Of a stretch of DNA of 28,152 bases, positions 10,449 through 20,135 are shown in pieces; positions within the stretch are counted from its first letter, which is position 1; every line of letters begins with the position of its first letter. The stretch comes from Brachionus koreanus (lineage: Eukaryota > Rotifera > Eurotatoria > Ploima > Brachionidae). Below the pieces are notes generated by a model. It had not been told where the DNA came from and did not search any database. It saw only the letters and a list, made by a program, of their open reading frames with translations. The translations under genes were made by a program, and so were the position numbers. The stretch is from contig PJRA01000216.1 in assembly GCA_016987375.1 (NCBI GenBank), positions 694,380 through 722,531 on the forward strand. The letters run 5' to 3'.

Positions 10449-10898
10449 TTAATCATTAGTTGGTTCATGATGAATACTTAATTGAGATTGAGCAATTAAA
10501 GATATTTTCTCTTGAATTTGTTGTAAAAGATTTTCGGCACAATTTGTTACATATTCCAAATGTTGAGCTGCGACAGCGTTCTCAATCTCCAATTCTCTTA
10601 ACTGCTGGGCTTGCAACTGTTCATTTGACTCATCTTCATCTGGTAATGAGTCAATCAGTTCATCGATTTGTTTTGCAGCCGAAGTAATTGATTTAGCATA
10701 CTCTATTTTTATATCCTCAATTGATTTTTCATCCTGAAATTTATCTTTTTCTTCGTCTTCATATCCTCTGTTTAAACTCTCGGCAAAATTTTCAAATTTG
10801 CTCGGTTTGGCTCTTTGCTGTAATATACCAGTTGCATCACAAAACAAGGAGGCCAGTTTATTTACTTGATCTTGCAACTGAGTAAGTCGATCCGACAC
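10449..10898 (-). CDS. MED21: Mediator complex subunit 21
   Basis: One 149-residue reading frame (human MED21 is 144). It opens SDRLTQLQDQVNKLASLF, then CDATGILQQRAKP, which is the family's N-terminal signature. An acidic linker follows, and a long helical C-terminal half with QLRELEIENAVAAQHLEYV forms the coiled coil that pairs with MED7 in the Mediator middle module. The codon at the conserved start (10898-10896) is GTG, not ATG. There is no in-frame ATG between it and an upstream stop. A TTATTAG acceptor-like sequence ends just before TG, so the real start codon may be completed by an upstream exon or leader (A|TG). The coordinates mark the conserved protein start, not a proven initiation codon. 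It is the last gene of the tight minus-strand run. Confidence 0.92.
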   Translation of the reverse strand: MSDRLTQLQDQVNKLASLFCDATGILQQRAKPSKFENFAESLNRGYEDEEKDKFQDEKSIEDIKIEYAKSITSAAKQIDELIDSLPDEDESNEQLQAQQLRELEIENAVAAQHLEYVTNCAENLLQQIQEKISLIAQSQLSIHHEPTND

Positions 10899-11009
10899 TA
10901 ATAATTTTCCATTTATTAATTAAATTTTTCAATCAATTTTAATCAAGGTTTTTATACCTTATTTTTAAAATGAATAATTCTAATAAATATTTATTATAAA
11001 AAATTTTAT

Positions 11010-11735
11010 TTAAGATAATTTTTGTAAAAAATCAGCTAAATTTCCAAACGAACTGGCCGTTTTTGCTTTCATAGTTTCTTGTTCCAATTCGTTTTGTTTC
11101 AATTTGAGTTGAAGACTTTGAAATTTTTTCTTTACCGCATTGGACGTGGATGCTCGTCCAGGTTTCCATTCAACTTTGCTATTAAATTTTAAAAAACTTT
11201 TACTAAGTTCCTGATTGAATTTTTTTTCTTTCATAGCATCAGTCGGCTTCAAGCACTTTAAATCTCTTCTTTTTTTTTCATTGAAAATTTTATTTCTATA
11301 TCTACATCGCTTACACTCGTAAATCAAGTTAATTCCCTTATTAATTGCTTTCTTTATTAGCCTATCTTTATACGAACTCAATCTAGGTTTATAATCGAAT
11401 AATTTTATCCTTCGATTCAACTTTGAATGCTTGTGGATTAGGTGATATTTCGGTCTAATATAAACTGTACAATTATCAGGCCAATAGCTCAAATTGCATC
11501 TTTCACAATAAGCCAAATTCCAATCTATGTCGTATGTTTTACTCATTTGTTTTTGTTCGAGCACTTTTTCATTAAGTTTCGCTTTGTTTTTATTTATTTC
11601 TTGCTCTTTCTGTATTTGCCTTGATTCCGAAGAGTTTCCAAGATAGTCAAAATATTCTTTCAGCTTTGAATTAGTGCAAATTTGCTTTAAACTGGCCAAA
11701 TGGGCTCTTGTTAAGACGGAATAATCTTCCGCCAT
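11010..11735 (-). CDS. C18orf21-like (UPF0711) zinc-ribbon protein
   Basis: An intronless 241-residue protein. CERC at 77-80 and CKRC at 141-144 form a probable zinc ribbon. Between them are VYIRPKYHL and KDRLIKKAINKG, matching the spacing and character of C18orf21. The C-terminal block FQSLQLKLKQNELEQE, followed by NLADFLQKLS, resembles the conserved tail of that family. Human C18orf21 has been linked to the RNase MRP ribonucleoprotein and resembles Rpr2-type subunits, so a role in rRNA processing is inferred. The ATG at 11735 gives the full-length form; 99 bp separate it from the DOLK stop upstream and 111 bp from MED21 downstream. Overall similarity is weaker than for its neighbours. Confidence 0.7.
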   Translation of the reverse strand: MAEDYSVLTRAHLASLKQICTNSKLKEYFDYLGNSSESRQIQKEQEINKNKAKLNEKVLEQKQMSKTYDIDWNLAYCERCNLSYWPDNCTVYIRPKYHLIHKHSKLNRRIKLFDYKPRLSSYKDRLIKKAINKGINLIYECKRCRYRNKIFNEKKRRDLKCLKPTDAMKEKKFNQELSKSFLKFNSKVEWKPGRASTSNAVKKKFQSLQLKLKQNELEQETMKAKTASSFGNLADFLQKLS

Positions 11736-11834
11736 TCTAGTTTTAAAAATATATCTGAATCTATGTAAATAAATACAATAAAGATTTTTATGTCTTTAAA
11801 ATAAATTTAATTTTTGTTTTAAATAAGGTTTTTT

Positions 11835-14329
11835 TTATTTAATTAAATTTAAAAAAGGATAGATAACGACTGGTAAAATTAAATTATCATTGTCAATTGT
11901 AAACGACTCAATGTATCCAGATAGGACTAAATTTAAAGCAACAAAACACATGTTCCAATTATTAGTTAAATCGACAAGGCCAATTTTAAAAAGAATTAGA
12001 TAAAAAATCAGCTGAGACAAAACCATGGCTGCAGTGCCTTCGACAGATTTGTTCGACCCTAAAAGATATTTTTGAAAAAGAATTAACTTTTTCCAAGTAA
12101 AATTACCTGGCAATTTGTGCTTTCCGAATTTCGAGCCAATAATGGCTGCAAATGAGTCACCAATTCCAACAGTTATAAATCCACTTAGCTCAGCAATATT
12201 AAATTCTTAAAAATATAATTAAAGATTGATAAAAGTACTCTTTATTTAATTAATTTTTACTTTTTGCATCTGAAAGCCAAAATGGAAATGAAAGACCAAC
12301 TAATAAATAAATATGACTAAGAATAAGACTGGAGTTTGTGTCTTTTTCGTCAAGAAAAATTTCCAAAAATTCTTGAACCAGTGTCCCGATAGGCTCAATT
12401 TTAAAATATCGTACTGTCTAAATTTAACAAAGGCTTTGAATTGATATTTTTTCATATAATAGCATAAATTACTTCAAGAATTAAAAGTAGAATCAGCATA
12501 CCAAAAGAGCACAAAAGAAGCAGACTACGATCGTACAAGAAGCCAAGTAAAAATACAATTAAAATCAGCAAATGAAATATTTTGCGTATTTTGGCCAGTT
12601 TATTATCTATATTTTTAAAAAAACTAGTAAATAATAAAAAAACTAATCAAATTAATAAAATTTACCTTTTAGAAAATTTTTATCAGCTTTGATTTGGGCT
12701 TTAATAATGAGAACAATTAGGGTCATCAGTGAAAATAACGAAAGCCAATAGCAAAAAATAAATATCTTAAAATTTTATTAAAAACAAAAAAAAGATAAAA
12801 AATTTTTTATTTAAATTTACTCTTTTAGGTCCTGAATAAAACAAATATTCAAACAACCATATGTATGGATTTTTTCCCATTTGAATTAAACAAACAGGAA
12901 AAAAGTATAATGCCTGCATCATAATGCATCCCGAAGCAAATAGAAGCAATGATCGGTTTCCAATTTTTTTTGTAAATAAAATTACCAATATTAACCAAGT
13001 CAAAGCATGCTTATTCCTATTTAGTTATTTCATAGAAATTGACTCAATTTAATTTTTCTTACTTCAATAATTATGACTTCATCTTTTTCGGCAGTCTTTT
13101 AACACAAAAATAATAATAGTTTTCTTATTTTTGCTTTTTTTATAAATTACTTTGCTCAAATTGGTAATAAATGTAAATATTCCGCATGATACAAATGATG
13201 AAACAATCAGCAATTCATTATATGTAAATGTATTTGGAAATCTGAATGGTATTTCTCGGAAAAACTTTATTCCTAATGTTCCGCAGAGAATTAAAGTTGA
13301 ACAGCTTTGGGTGTCTAAAAATTTGATCTTCATTTTTGCATTTTATTCATTTTTTTAAAAAAATTACAATTTCTAATCAGGAAAAAGAATACAGATATTG
13401 ATGTAATTGAATAAATCCATCTCATTATTCTAAGGTTTATATATCCCAGATTGATCAAATTGTACGATGGATAGAAGAAAAGAGAACATGTTAGTACAAC
13501 AAAAGTGGTCAACAAAAACATTAATCCAAATTCTTTATATCCTATTTATAAATAATAATTTTTAAAAAGAAAAAATTTAAGTCTGTTTTAAAAATAAACA
13601 AAATTGTTTAGGTTTATTTAATAAATTTTAATTAAATTTTTTTTTAAACAAAAAAAAACTATAACAACTCTTCTTATTCAGTTTAAATATTAGTAAGCAC
13701 GACTGATTTATTATGAAAAATTTCTGAATTTAAATCTCTATTAAAAAAAATTTAATTATAATTAGATGAAATTTTTTAATGATTATAAGATTTTAGATTA
13801 GTATGAAAGTGTTGGGTACCGTCAGTGACGGCCACTGGATTACCATAACTTGGTATTATATAACGCGATGGAAAAATTATTTTTTTCTAAATTTTAACTT
13901 TCTTATTAATAGACAATTTTTTTATCTATCAAATTTTATTTTTGTACACGAAGCATTACTAAAAACTTAATTTCTTTAAGATAATAGTTCAAAATTTTTG
14001 AAAAAAAAAACTTTTCTTTGGTTTTTGAATTTTTTTATGCAACGATTTGATTAGGATGAGAAAAATTTTTCAATTTTTAGTTATTTAAACTTACCTGTTG
14101 AGACATATTTGGTCAAAAAGCCAAGCAAAAGACAATTGATACTTAAAAACGATGTAATAGAAACAAAAAAAAGTATCAACCTTTGCCATAAATTTTCTAA
14201 TGAATCATTTGAATTTAAATCAAAAGCTTCATTTTTTCTAAATTAAATTAATCCATTTATTTTTTTAAACAACTAAAAACTTATTAATTACTTTAAGCTT
14301 TTGAACCAGTCTTTCAAATAATAAGTCAT
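11835..14329 (-). CDS. DOLK: Dolichol kinase
   Basis: Eleven exons join in frame: 14329-14292, 14237-14095, 13541-13368, 13314-13151, 13095-13063, 13009-12821, 12765-12666, 12606-12473, 12417-12261, 12205-12107 and 12058-11835, giving 484 residues (human 538). It is a multi-pass membrane protein throughout. FLYDRSLLLL, then RYFKIEPIGT, LDEKDTNSSLILSHIYLL and the CTP-binding segment GDSFAAIIGSKFGKHK (from about residue 393) followed by NKSVEGTAA are diagnostic. It phosphorylates dolichol with CTP in the ER membrane, making the lipid carrier for N-glycosylation. One exon is only 33 nt. Intron 2 (13542-14094) is 553 bp and contains an unusual GC-containing palindrome. A 5-codon upstream ORF (14343-14326) ends by overlapping the start codon as ATGA. 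Confidence 0.93.
13811..13860. repeat. Clustered palindromes in DOLK intron 2
   Basis: GGTACC is followed by the perfect 13-bp palindrome CCGTCAGTGACGG (13819-13831) and then TACCA-N5-TGGTA (13841-13855). This is a short GC-richer island in very AT-rich intronic DNA and could fold as two consecutive hairpins on either strand. Origin unknown; a mobile-element scar or structured RNA are both possible. Confidence 0.5.
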
Positions 14330-14474
14330 TTGGACAAAGACATCTACTCGAATTTATTTTTCTTCTATAATTTAAACTAATTTATAAGCAAAAAAAAATT
14401 TTTTTTAAATAAAATAAAAATTTCGTATTCTATTACGAATAATTTGAATAAAAAAAAATTTTTTTTTTTTAAAT

Positions 14475-15569
14475 TTATTTTTTAGCCATTTTTTTCAATT
14501 TTCTAAACGAATAATCAACTGATTTGACTATTCCAGCAGACAAAACTCCTTTCATTGATTGTGATAAACTGCTCTTTTTTACTATGGAAGAAGCTGCTTC
14601 ACGAACTATGTCCTTATAATCAATGCGATTTGTTAATTTGTAAATATACTCTTCTAGATCGTAATAGTGAGTTGTTTTAAATTTATGATTTATGATTGTT
14701 TGAATCAAATTTTTAGGCAATAGACTCAAATGGTGATAAACTGCATTTTGACTTAGTGACTGGCACACTTGGCCATTTTCAAAATTTAACTCTAGTCGAT
14801 TCTCAATTGACTCTTTTATCAAATAAGGCCTGTATAAATGAGTAAATCGTTCCATTTGAGGTGTAACTATATTTTCTATTTTTTGCTTATTTTCTCCAAC
14901 AATCATTCGAAAGTCACCGGTGTAAGATAGAGAAGTAATGCATAGAAACAAATCAAATAGTGAAAATTGCTCGGGCAACAAAAGCAAAGCAGTGTGTAAA
15001 GCATTCTTGAGATTAGTCTGCAAAGCTAGATCAATTGATTTGCTCACCGAGTCCAGACTGTAATTTAAATTAATATCTTCAGCATTGTTGTCTATTTTTG
15101 TGCCGGTAGTAGAGGTGTTTGTGTCAGGTGATGGCTTTGGCGCAGGTTTTTTTAATATGCGCACTGGTTTGTGAAGCCTACCACTCAAATATAAATAGTC
15201 CCAGTCATATAAATCCTGAATTAAAGCTTCTTCGCTCACAATTCCATATTTTATGAGAAATTTTTCGGCATCTATCTTCAAAGGTACTAAAGTATTGTAA
15301 TAGCATGCTGCGCCAAAGTCACTCTGAATTCGATTAAGATAATAAGGTCCTAGGTATTTTAAAAATGAGTAATGAGATGAATTTAATTTAAGATTTTCGT
15401 CATGAAATTTAATTGAATCATTGACAACAAACACAAAATCAATCATTGATTTGTTATTTTGTGTTTGATTTTCAAGCTGTTTGAAAACGCCTGATCCATA
15501 GGCAAAAGCGAATTTAATGTATTTATTGGGAAATTTGGTCAAAATATTTTCGAATAGAAGTTGGTTCAT
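14475..15569 (-). CDS. TAMM41: Mitochondrial CDP-diacylglycerol synthase (TAM41)
   Basis: An intronless 364-residue protein. FAYGSGVFKQ (residues 22-31) is the nucleotidyltransferase GSG motif and IDFVFVVND (43-51) carries the catalytic Asp. SHYSFLKYLGPYYLNRIQ and GAACYYN are highly typical of Tam41. AEKFLIKYGIVSEEALIQDL, then LYLSGRLHKPV and the C-terminal KGVLSAGIVKSVDYSFRKL complete the match. The enzyme makes CDP-diacylglycerol from CTP and phosphatidic acid in the mitochondrial inner membrane for cardiolipin synthesis. A TTTTTAG acceptor-like site lies only 10 nt before the ATG. The SDHAF1 stop is 47 bp upstream and the DOLK start 145 bp downstream on the same strand. Confidence 0.94.
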   Translation of the reverse strand: MNQLLFENILTKFPNKYIKFAFAYGSGVFKQLENQTQNNKSMIDFVFVVNDSIKFHDENLKLNSSHYSFLKYLGPYYLNRIQSDFGAACYYNTLVPLKIDAEKFLIKYGIVSEEALIQDLYDWDYLYLSGRLHKPVRILKKPAPKPSPDTNTSTTGTKIDNNAEDINLNYSLDSVSKSIDLALQTNLKNALHTALLLLPEQFSLFDLFLCITSLSYTGDFRMIVGENKQKIENIVTPQMERFTHLYRPYLIKESIENRLELNFENGQVCQSLSQNAVYHHLSLLPKNLIQTIINHKFKTTHYYDLEEYIYKLTNRIDYKDIVREAASSIVKKSSLSQSMKGVLSAGIVKSVDYSFRKLKKMAKK

Positions 15570-15616
15570 TTTAAAAATTCTAAAAATTTAATTAAAATAA
15601 AAGTTAAAAAAATATT

Positions 15617-15886
15617 TTATTGAGTTTTATTTTTAGGTGTAATTGTATGCACGAATTTTACACGACTGGTTTTTAGCATTTCCAATTGATTTTTGGCTCG
15701 TCGATATTTGTAATCGATTACCAATGAATCTGCTCTAGGATTGAGTTTGGCCGCTTGACGAAATTCACTGCGAACTTTGTCTAAAAGACCGGGTTGATTT
15801 TTGGACAATCGAACAAACTCTGCATATAATTTCAAAATTTGAAGTTGAAATGGACTTTTTTTTAAAAGTTTTCGAGCGGCCGACAT
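15617..15886 (-). CDS. SDHAF1: Succinate dehydrogenase assembly factor 1 (LYR family)
   Basis: A small intronless protein of 89 residues. The family layout is clear: a first helix with ILKLYAEFVRL (17-27), RSEFRQAAKLNP (39-50) and DYKYRRAKNQLEML (58-71). RxEFR and YRR are the strongest SDHAF1 features. SDHAF1 acts in the mitochondrial matrix, helping iron-sulfur clusters enter the SDHB subunit of complex II. The expected LYR tripeptide reads LYA (20-22), so the Arg is missing. It is the first gene of the minus-strand run. Other LYR proteins are possible but the RxEFR/YRR combination favours SDHAF1. Confidence 0.83.
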   Translation of the reverse strand: MSAARKLLKKSPFQLQILKLYAEFVRLSKNQPGLLDKVRSEFRQAAKLNPRADSLVIDYKYRRAKNQLEMLKTSRVKFVHTITPKNKTQ

Positions 15887-16078
15887 AAAATATTAAGATA
15901 TTTGCCTTTGTTGGTTTTTGATAATAATTATTGAAATTTTTTGCAATCCACCAAAAAGAGTCTTAGCTTGTTAATTAATTTTAAATTTTAAAAATTTATA
16001 AATCATGTATATATGTAAATGTTTCAATTATTAATTGTTATGATGTTTTTTATTTTGTCCGCAAAATTTTTTGAAAAC
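15887..16078. other. Upstream region of SDHAF1
   Basis: AT-rich, no clear promoter motif or coding frame. It lies between the first gene of the minus-strand run and a fold-back repeat, so any promoter for the run should be here. Confidence 0.3.
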
Positions 16079-16300
16079 TTAACACTCAAAAACCGGAGAG
16101 GTCTTTTGAATTCCTTTTGTAACTTCCTTTATTTGTTTTTTATTCAATAAATTTAATCATTTTTTTATAATTTTTTTTTCAATCATATCTTAAATCAAAA
16201 ATATTATAAAATTATTTAATTTTTTCTATAAAATAACTTTATTTTCATTGAAAAAAAGTATTAAAAGGGTCAAAAAAGTCATCCGGTTTTTGAGTGTTAA
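16079..16300. repeat. Fold-back (MITE-like) element with perfect 19-bp inverted termini
   Basis: TTAACACTCAAAAACCGGA at 16079-16097 is the exact reverse complement of 16282-16300. Similarity between arms continues inwards with mismatches. The 222-bp unit is non-coding and has a T-rich centre. Weaker relatives lie in RWDD1 intron 1. Confidence 0.75.
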
Positions 16301-16624
16301 AATAAAATTTTGAAATCAAAACCAGAGCTAAAATTAGTTTGAAAATTTAATTAAAAATACTAACTGACAATTGAACACCTTAGTCTATGGAGCATTACTA
16401 CTAGAGAGTCTGAGAGATATTTTAGACCTATTTTTAAAAAATTGAAACTTAAAAATTTTTTAATAGTTTTTAATTTTATAAAATAGCTTTTAGAAAATAG
16501 ACATTTTGTTTTTGATCCTTAAAAATTTTGGCTAATTTTCAGAAAAATATTTAATTTTATTCATAAATAATTTTAAAATTTTTATTAATAATCAGAGGTT
16601 TAATTTTTCGATGAACCAAATAGT

Positions 16625-17140
16625 TTTTTGGAAAAAAGGCTATTTATATGCTTCGAGTTTTCTACTCGATTGATTAATAAGTGTGAGAAATATGCTAATG
16701 ATACTAAAGCTTTTTTTTTTATTAAGAGTTTTAGGGACAACTTAATAGTTCAAAGAGATATATTTCATTTCAGGTTTCTAACCCAGGTTGATCACTTACT
16801 TGGTCTTTGTATTTAAATATCGAAAAATGTAGTTTTAATGCATATTGGTACAAAAAATCCCTGCTTTGATTATAAAATTTAAATTAGATTTGATACAAGG
16901 AAATTTAATAAAAAAACTTTAAAAAGATCTTGGAATTTAAAATCAAAATGATTTGAAAATGGGCAAACCAAATAGAATATTGTGCCCCTAGTGGAAATCT
17001 ATTTTGGATATGGTATGAAGCTAAAAGTTTCAAACCTAGACTCATTAAGAATGCTTTACACAGCATTAGTAAGACATCATTTAGAATTCGCCATTAGTTC
17101 TTGGTGTCCGTTTCAAAGACATTTCACGATTCCATTTATT
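16625..17140 (+). pseudogene. Decayed non-LTR retrotransposon (LINE) reverse transcriptase
   Basis: Plus-strand fragments follow the order of a LINE reverse transcriptase. KCEKYANDTKAFF is the catalytic YADD box with the first Asp replaced by Asn. SFRDNLIVQRDI follows, then after a frame change LNIEKCSFNAYW. A GKPNRIL piece comes next, and LRMLYTALVRHHLEFAISSW matches the conserved region after the palm domain (LYTALVRPHLEYA in relatives). Frameshifts and stops make it inactive. A jockey/CR1-like clade is likely but not proven. Confidence 0.75.
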
Positions 17141-17335
17141 ACTCAATTTTATGTAATATGGCTATTTAGATGCATATTTTTTTTATTATAAAAAACTCAA
17201 ATTTTAAGAATATCAATAAAAAATTAAATGAAAAAAAAAGTTCAATTTAATTTCCATTCTTTTTACACAGTAGACAAACAAAGATTTTTTTTATTTTCTT
17301 TTCTAGAATTTTTATTTGATCGATTCGTATATCTT

Positions 17336-17352
17336 CATAGATAGATAGATAA
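17336..17352. repeat. (TAGA)n microsatellite
   Basis: Short run of TAGATAGATAGATA, about four units, in otherwise non-coding AT-rich DNA. Confidence 0.8.
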
Positions 17353-17634
17353 AGATAAATTAAAATTAAAGATAAATTTCTCAATCATAAAAAAACAACT
17401 TGTTTGAAGAAAAATTGAAGAAATTACTTCAGCTGGGTTTAATCATAAAGTCATGTTTTGTTTTTATAAAGTCATTGAAGATATACAAATTTATTGGTCA
17501 TAAACCGCCTCTTTAATTTAAAATTATTTTTGAGTACGAAAGTTTTTTTAATGAATTTATCAAAAAAACTTGAAGATATCGTAAATATGAAATAATTAAT
17601 TTTTAAGGAAAAAATTCAAATTAATAGCAAAAAG

Positions 17635-17720
17635 AAGCGACTACTACAGCTCTTTAGAGCGTTGCTTAGATAACCTCTAAGCTCCAGTTTATACTATCAC
17701 TACTACTACTACTATTACTA
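17635..17720 (+). repeat. Possible LINE 3' tail ending in (ACT)n
   Basis: Sequence from about 17635 reads LLQLFRALLR and a stop, followed by CTCCAGTTTATACTATCACT and an imperfect (ACT)n run (17698-17720). LINE elements often end in such microsatellite tails. It lies about 500 bp after the RT remnant in the same orientation and could belong to it. Tentative. Confidence 0.3.
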
Positions 17721-18220
17721 TAAAAATTTTAAAGTTTTGAACAAAATTAGTTATTTAAAAATTTTAAACCAAAATTCGAGAAAATACGAGCTGAGTTCTT
17801 GAGAAAATTAAGAAAATTTTCGTTGTTCAATTTTTGAAAATTTAATGGGGAAATGAAAAGTTATCATAGCGAATAAACCAAAATTGAATAATTTTATTGT
17901 ATGATGGTACGAGCTGAAATATGATTGTAGCACGTTTTTGCTTAAACATAATAATCTTTGTTCCTAGATTTAAATTAATTACTTAGTTTTATAAATTTGA
18001 GCTTTGCTATTGTATTGTTTTATTCCTAGGATTGAATAATTTTTTTTTACATGGACTAGAAACTTTACTCTACCCACTTTTTTATTTTTTAAAATATTAT
18101 CATTTATTTAAGTGATGGACTTAATTTTTCAAGACAGAAATTCGGGTATTTAAGCATCTAAAAATTTTATTTTCAAAAATCAAATTTTGTTTTTGTTGGA
18201 AATTTAATCAGTCTGAAGCC
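17721..18220. other. Upstream region of nanos
   Basis: AT-rich non-coding sequence. A TATA-like GGTATTTAAGC at about 18146-18156 lies roughly 65-75 bp before the nanos ATG and is a possible core promoter element; nothing else is recognisable. Confidence 0.3.
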
Positions 18221-19039
18221 ATGTTTGTAAATCCAAGCTATCTGGGATCACCATTGTTAAATTTACCAATAAGCTCATGCAATAATAAAGCAAATCATTT
18301 TCCTGGATCCTTTTCACTAATTAACCGCCAAGAGACAGAAATTTCTGAATATTTAAGCAATTTGGTTTTATGCGAAAGAATATGGTCTCCTTGCGATCCG
18401 ATATCTATAAATGCTGAGCGGTGCCAAAATTTACAGAGCCCAGTTGCACATTCTACTCCAAGAGCAATAAGAAAAACAGCCAAAAAGCAACCATCAATAA
18501 ATGAATGCTCATATAAATCAGAAAAGCAACAACTTAATGATTTAATGGGAGCCAAAAAAGCTGATTATAAACCAACAAGAGCAAAGATGATTCGAAAAAA
18601 TCCGACCAAATCAAGCTTGGATTCATCTATTAATTCAAATAATTCTTTTTCACCAAATGTTTCTAAGAAAAAACTTCCTTTGAGAAGTGAAGGTATTGAC
18701 TTTAGTGAATTTTTGAAAAAAAAATCCGACTTTTGTTCATCTTGGGAATCTTCATCGAATGGAACTGAGTCTTGCTTTAGTAAATACAAGTGCAAAGATC
18801 GGGTAAACATCAAAGATAGATGCTTATTTTGTGAGAATAATGGTGAAGCTGAAGAGATTTACATGTCGCATCCACTCAAAGACAGCCTTGGCAAAGTAGT
18901 CTGTCCAATTTTAAGAAACTACACGTGTCCCAAGTGTGGAGAAACAGGTGACTATGCGCACACAAACAAATACTGTCCTGAAACTCAAAGGAAACAGAAA
19001 GAAAATAAAATTAAAAAATTTCTAAATTTGAAAGATTAA
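18221..19039 (+). CDS. nanos: Nanos RNA-binding zinc-finger protein
   Basis: An intronless 272-residue protein. The C-terminal nanos domain is complete, with two CCHC zinc fingers: C201, C204, H217, C228 and C236, C239, H247, C252. The linking residues are the usual ones: [26 protein letters not shown], then [18 protein letters not shown]. The N-terminal 200 residues are low-complexity and rich in Ser, Asn and Lys, as in most Nanos proteins. Nanos binds mRNA with Pumilio and recruits the CCR4-NOT deadenylase to repress targets in germline and multipotent stem cells. The ATG at 18221 is the first in the frame. Lack of introns is common for nanos genes. Confidence 0.96.
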   Translation: MFVNPSYLGSPLLNLPISSCNNKANHFPGSFSLINRQETEISEYLSNLVLCERIWSPCDPISINAERCQNLQSPVAHSTPRAIRKTAKKQPSINECSYKSEKQQLNDLMGAKKADYKPTRAKMIRKNPTKSSLDSSINSNNSFSPNVSKKKLPLRSEGIDFSEFLKKKSDFCSSWESSSNGTESCFSKYKCKDRVNIKDRCLFCENNGEAEEIYMSHPLKDSLGKVVCPILRNYTCPKCGETGDYAHTNKYCPETQRKQKENKIKKFLNLKD

Positions 19040-20135
19040 GAAAAGTTATATTTTTTTTTCAATATTTTTTGCTGATGTTAAGAGCATTAATTTTTAAAAT
19101 TGTCAAAGTAATAATTGAGTTTTTTGTTCTTAAAAAAAAATTCGATTTTATTGTAGAAATTTATTTCAAAATTAAATTCGGAATTAACCTATGGGCCCGG
19201 GTAATTCAGAATTTTTAAATATTTTAAAATTTAGTTTAAATTAAATTAGTCATGTTCGTTCTTCGTTTTAGAAGAAAATTTAAAAAATTTTCAATTAAGA
19301 CAAATTTGTCTTTCTTTGTTAAGGCGGTTTTAAGCCTTTTTTGTTAAAAATAATTTTTGGTTGCTTTAATAAACCAGAATTCAAAATTGTCCGAATTTTC
19401 CGGATCATAATTTTTGATTAATTGATTTTTTTTGTTTTTGTCAATTTTTTTTATTTTAGTTAATAATCAATTTTCAACAATTTTAAATAAAATTTTTCAA
19501 GATTATTTTAAATTTTTATTTTCTTTTTTTTTTAAATCATTCAAAATTAATAAGTTGTTTGGTATTGTAAGTTTTAAGGAAAAAAATAATAAAATATAAT
19601 AATAAAATTTTCAAACTTTGATTTCAAGTAAATTTACAATGTTGATTTATTTGAACTAAAATTATTTAGTTTTAAAATCATTAGGTACATGAATAGATTT
19701 AAATTTTCTTTATTAAATTGCAAGCAAAAATGGGATTCAAACGTGCTTTTGTTTAATAAATAAAAAAAAATTTGTTTTTTTTCTAGTTCGATGTAAATTA
19801 AGTTAAATTCATTTTTTCATTTTTCATTAAGAATGTTTGTTATTAAGCATAAAGCTAGAATTTTATTATTATTAGCTAGCATTTTTTTTGCTCATTTTTT
19901 TCTTAATTTTCTTTTTTAAAAATAACAACATTAGCTTAAGTTTTAATTTAATTTTCTTAACGAGAAGGAATAAAAGATTATATTTTTATTTGTTTGAGAT
20001 TTTATTTAGATAAATTTTTTATTTGTTGTTTCGTTCCTATTATTTTTTTGTGTTATTAAGCAGAAACACTTGATTATTTTAAATTTAGCATGTTTAAAAT
20101 TGATTATAATTTTTAGTTCATTTGCTTTGAAATCT
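19040..20135. other. Intergenic, no gene seen
   Basis: About 1.1 kb of AT-rich sequence with no coding frame worth calling. The only contrast is a GC-rich spot at 19181-19207, an imperfect palindrome with GAATTA and TAATTC ends around GGGCCCGGG. Confidence 0.4.

Noticed and set aside
19181..19207. GC-rich imperfect palindrome around GGGCCCGGG
   Set aside because: Only the outer six bases and a GG/CC pair are symmetric; too short to call an element.
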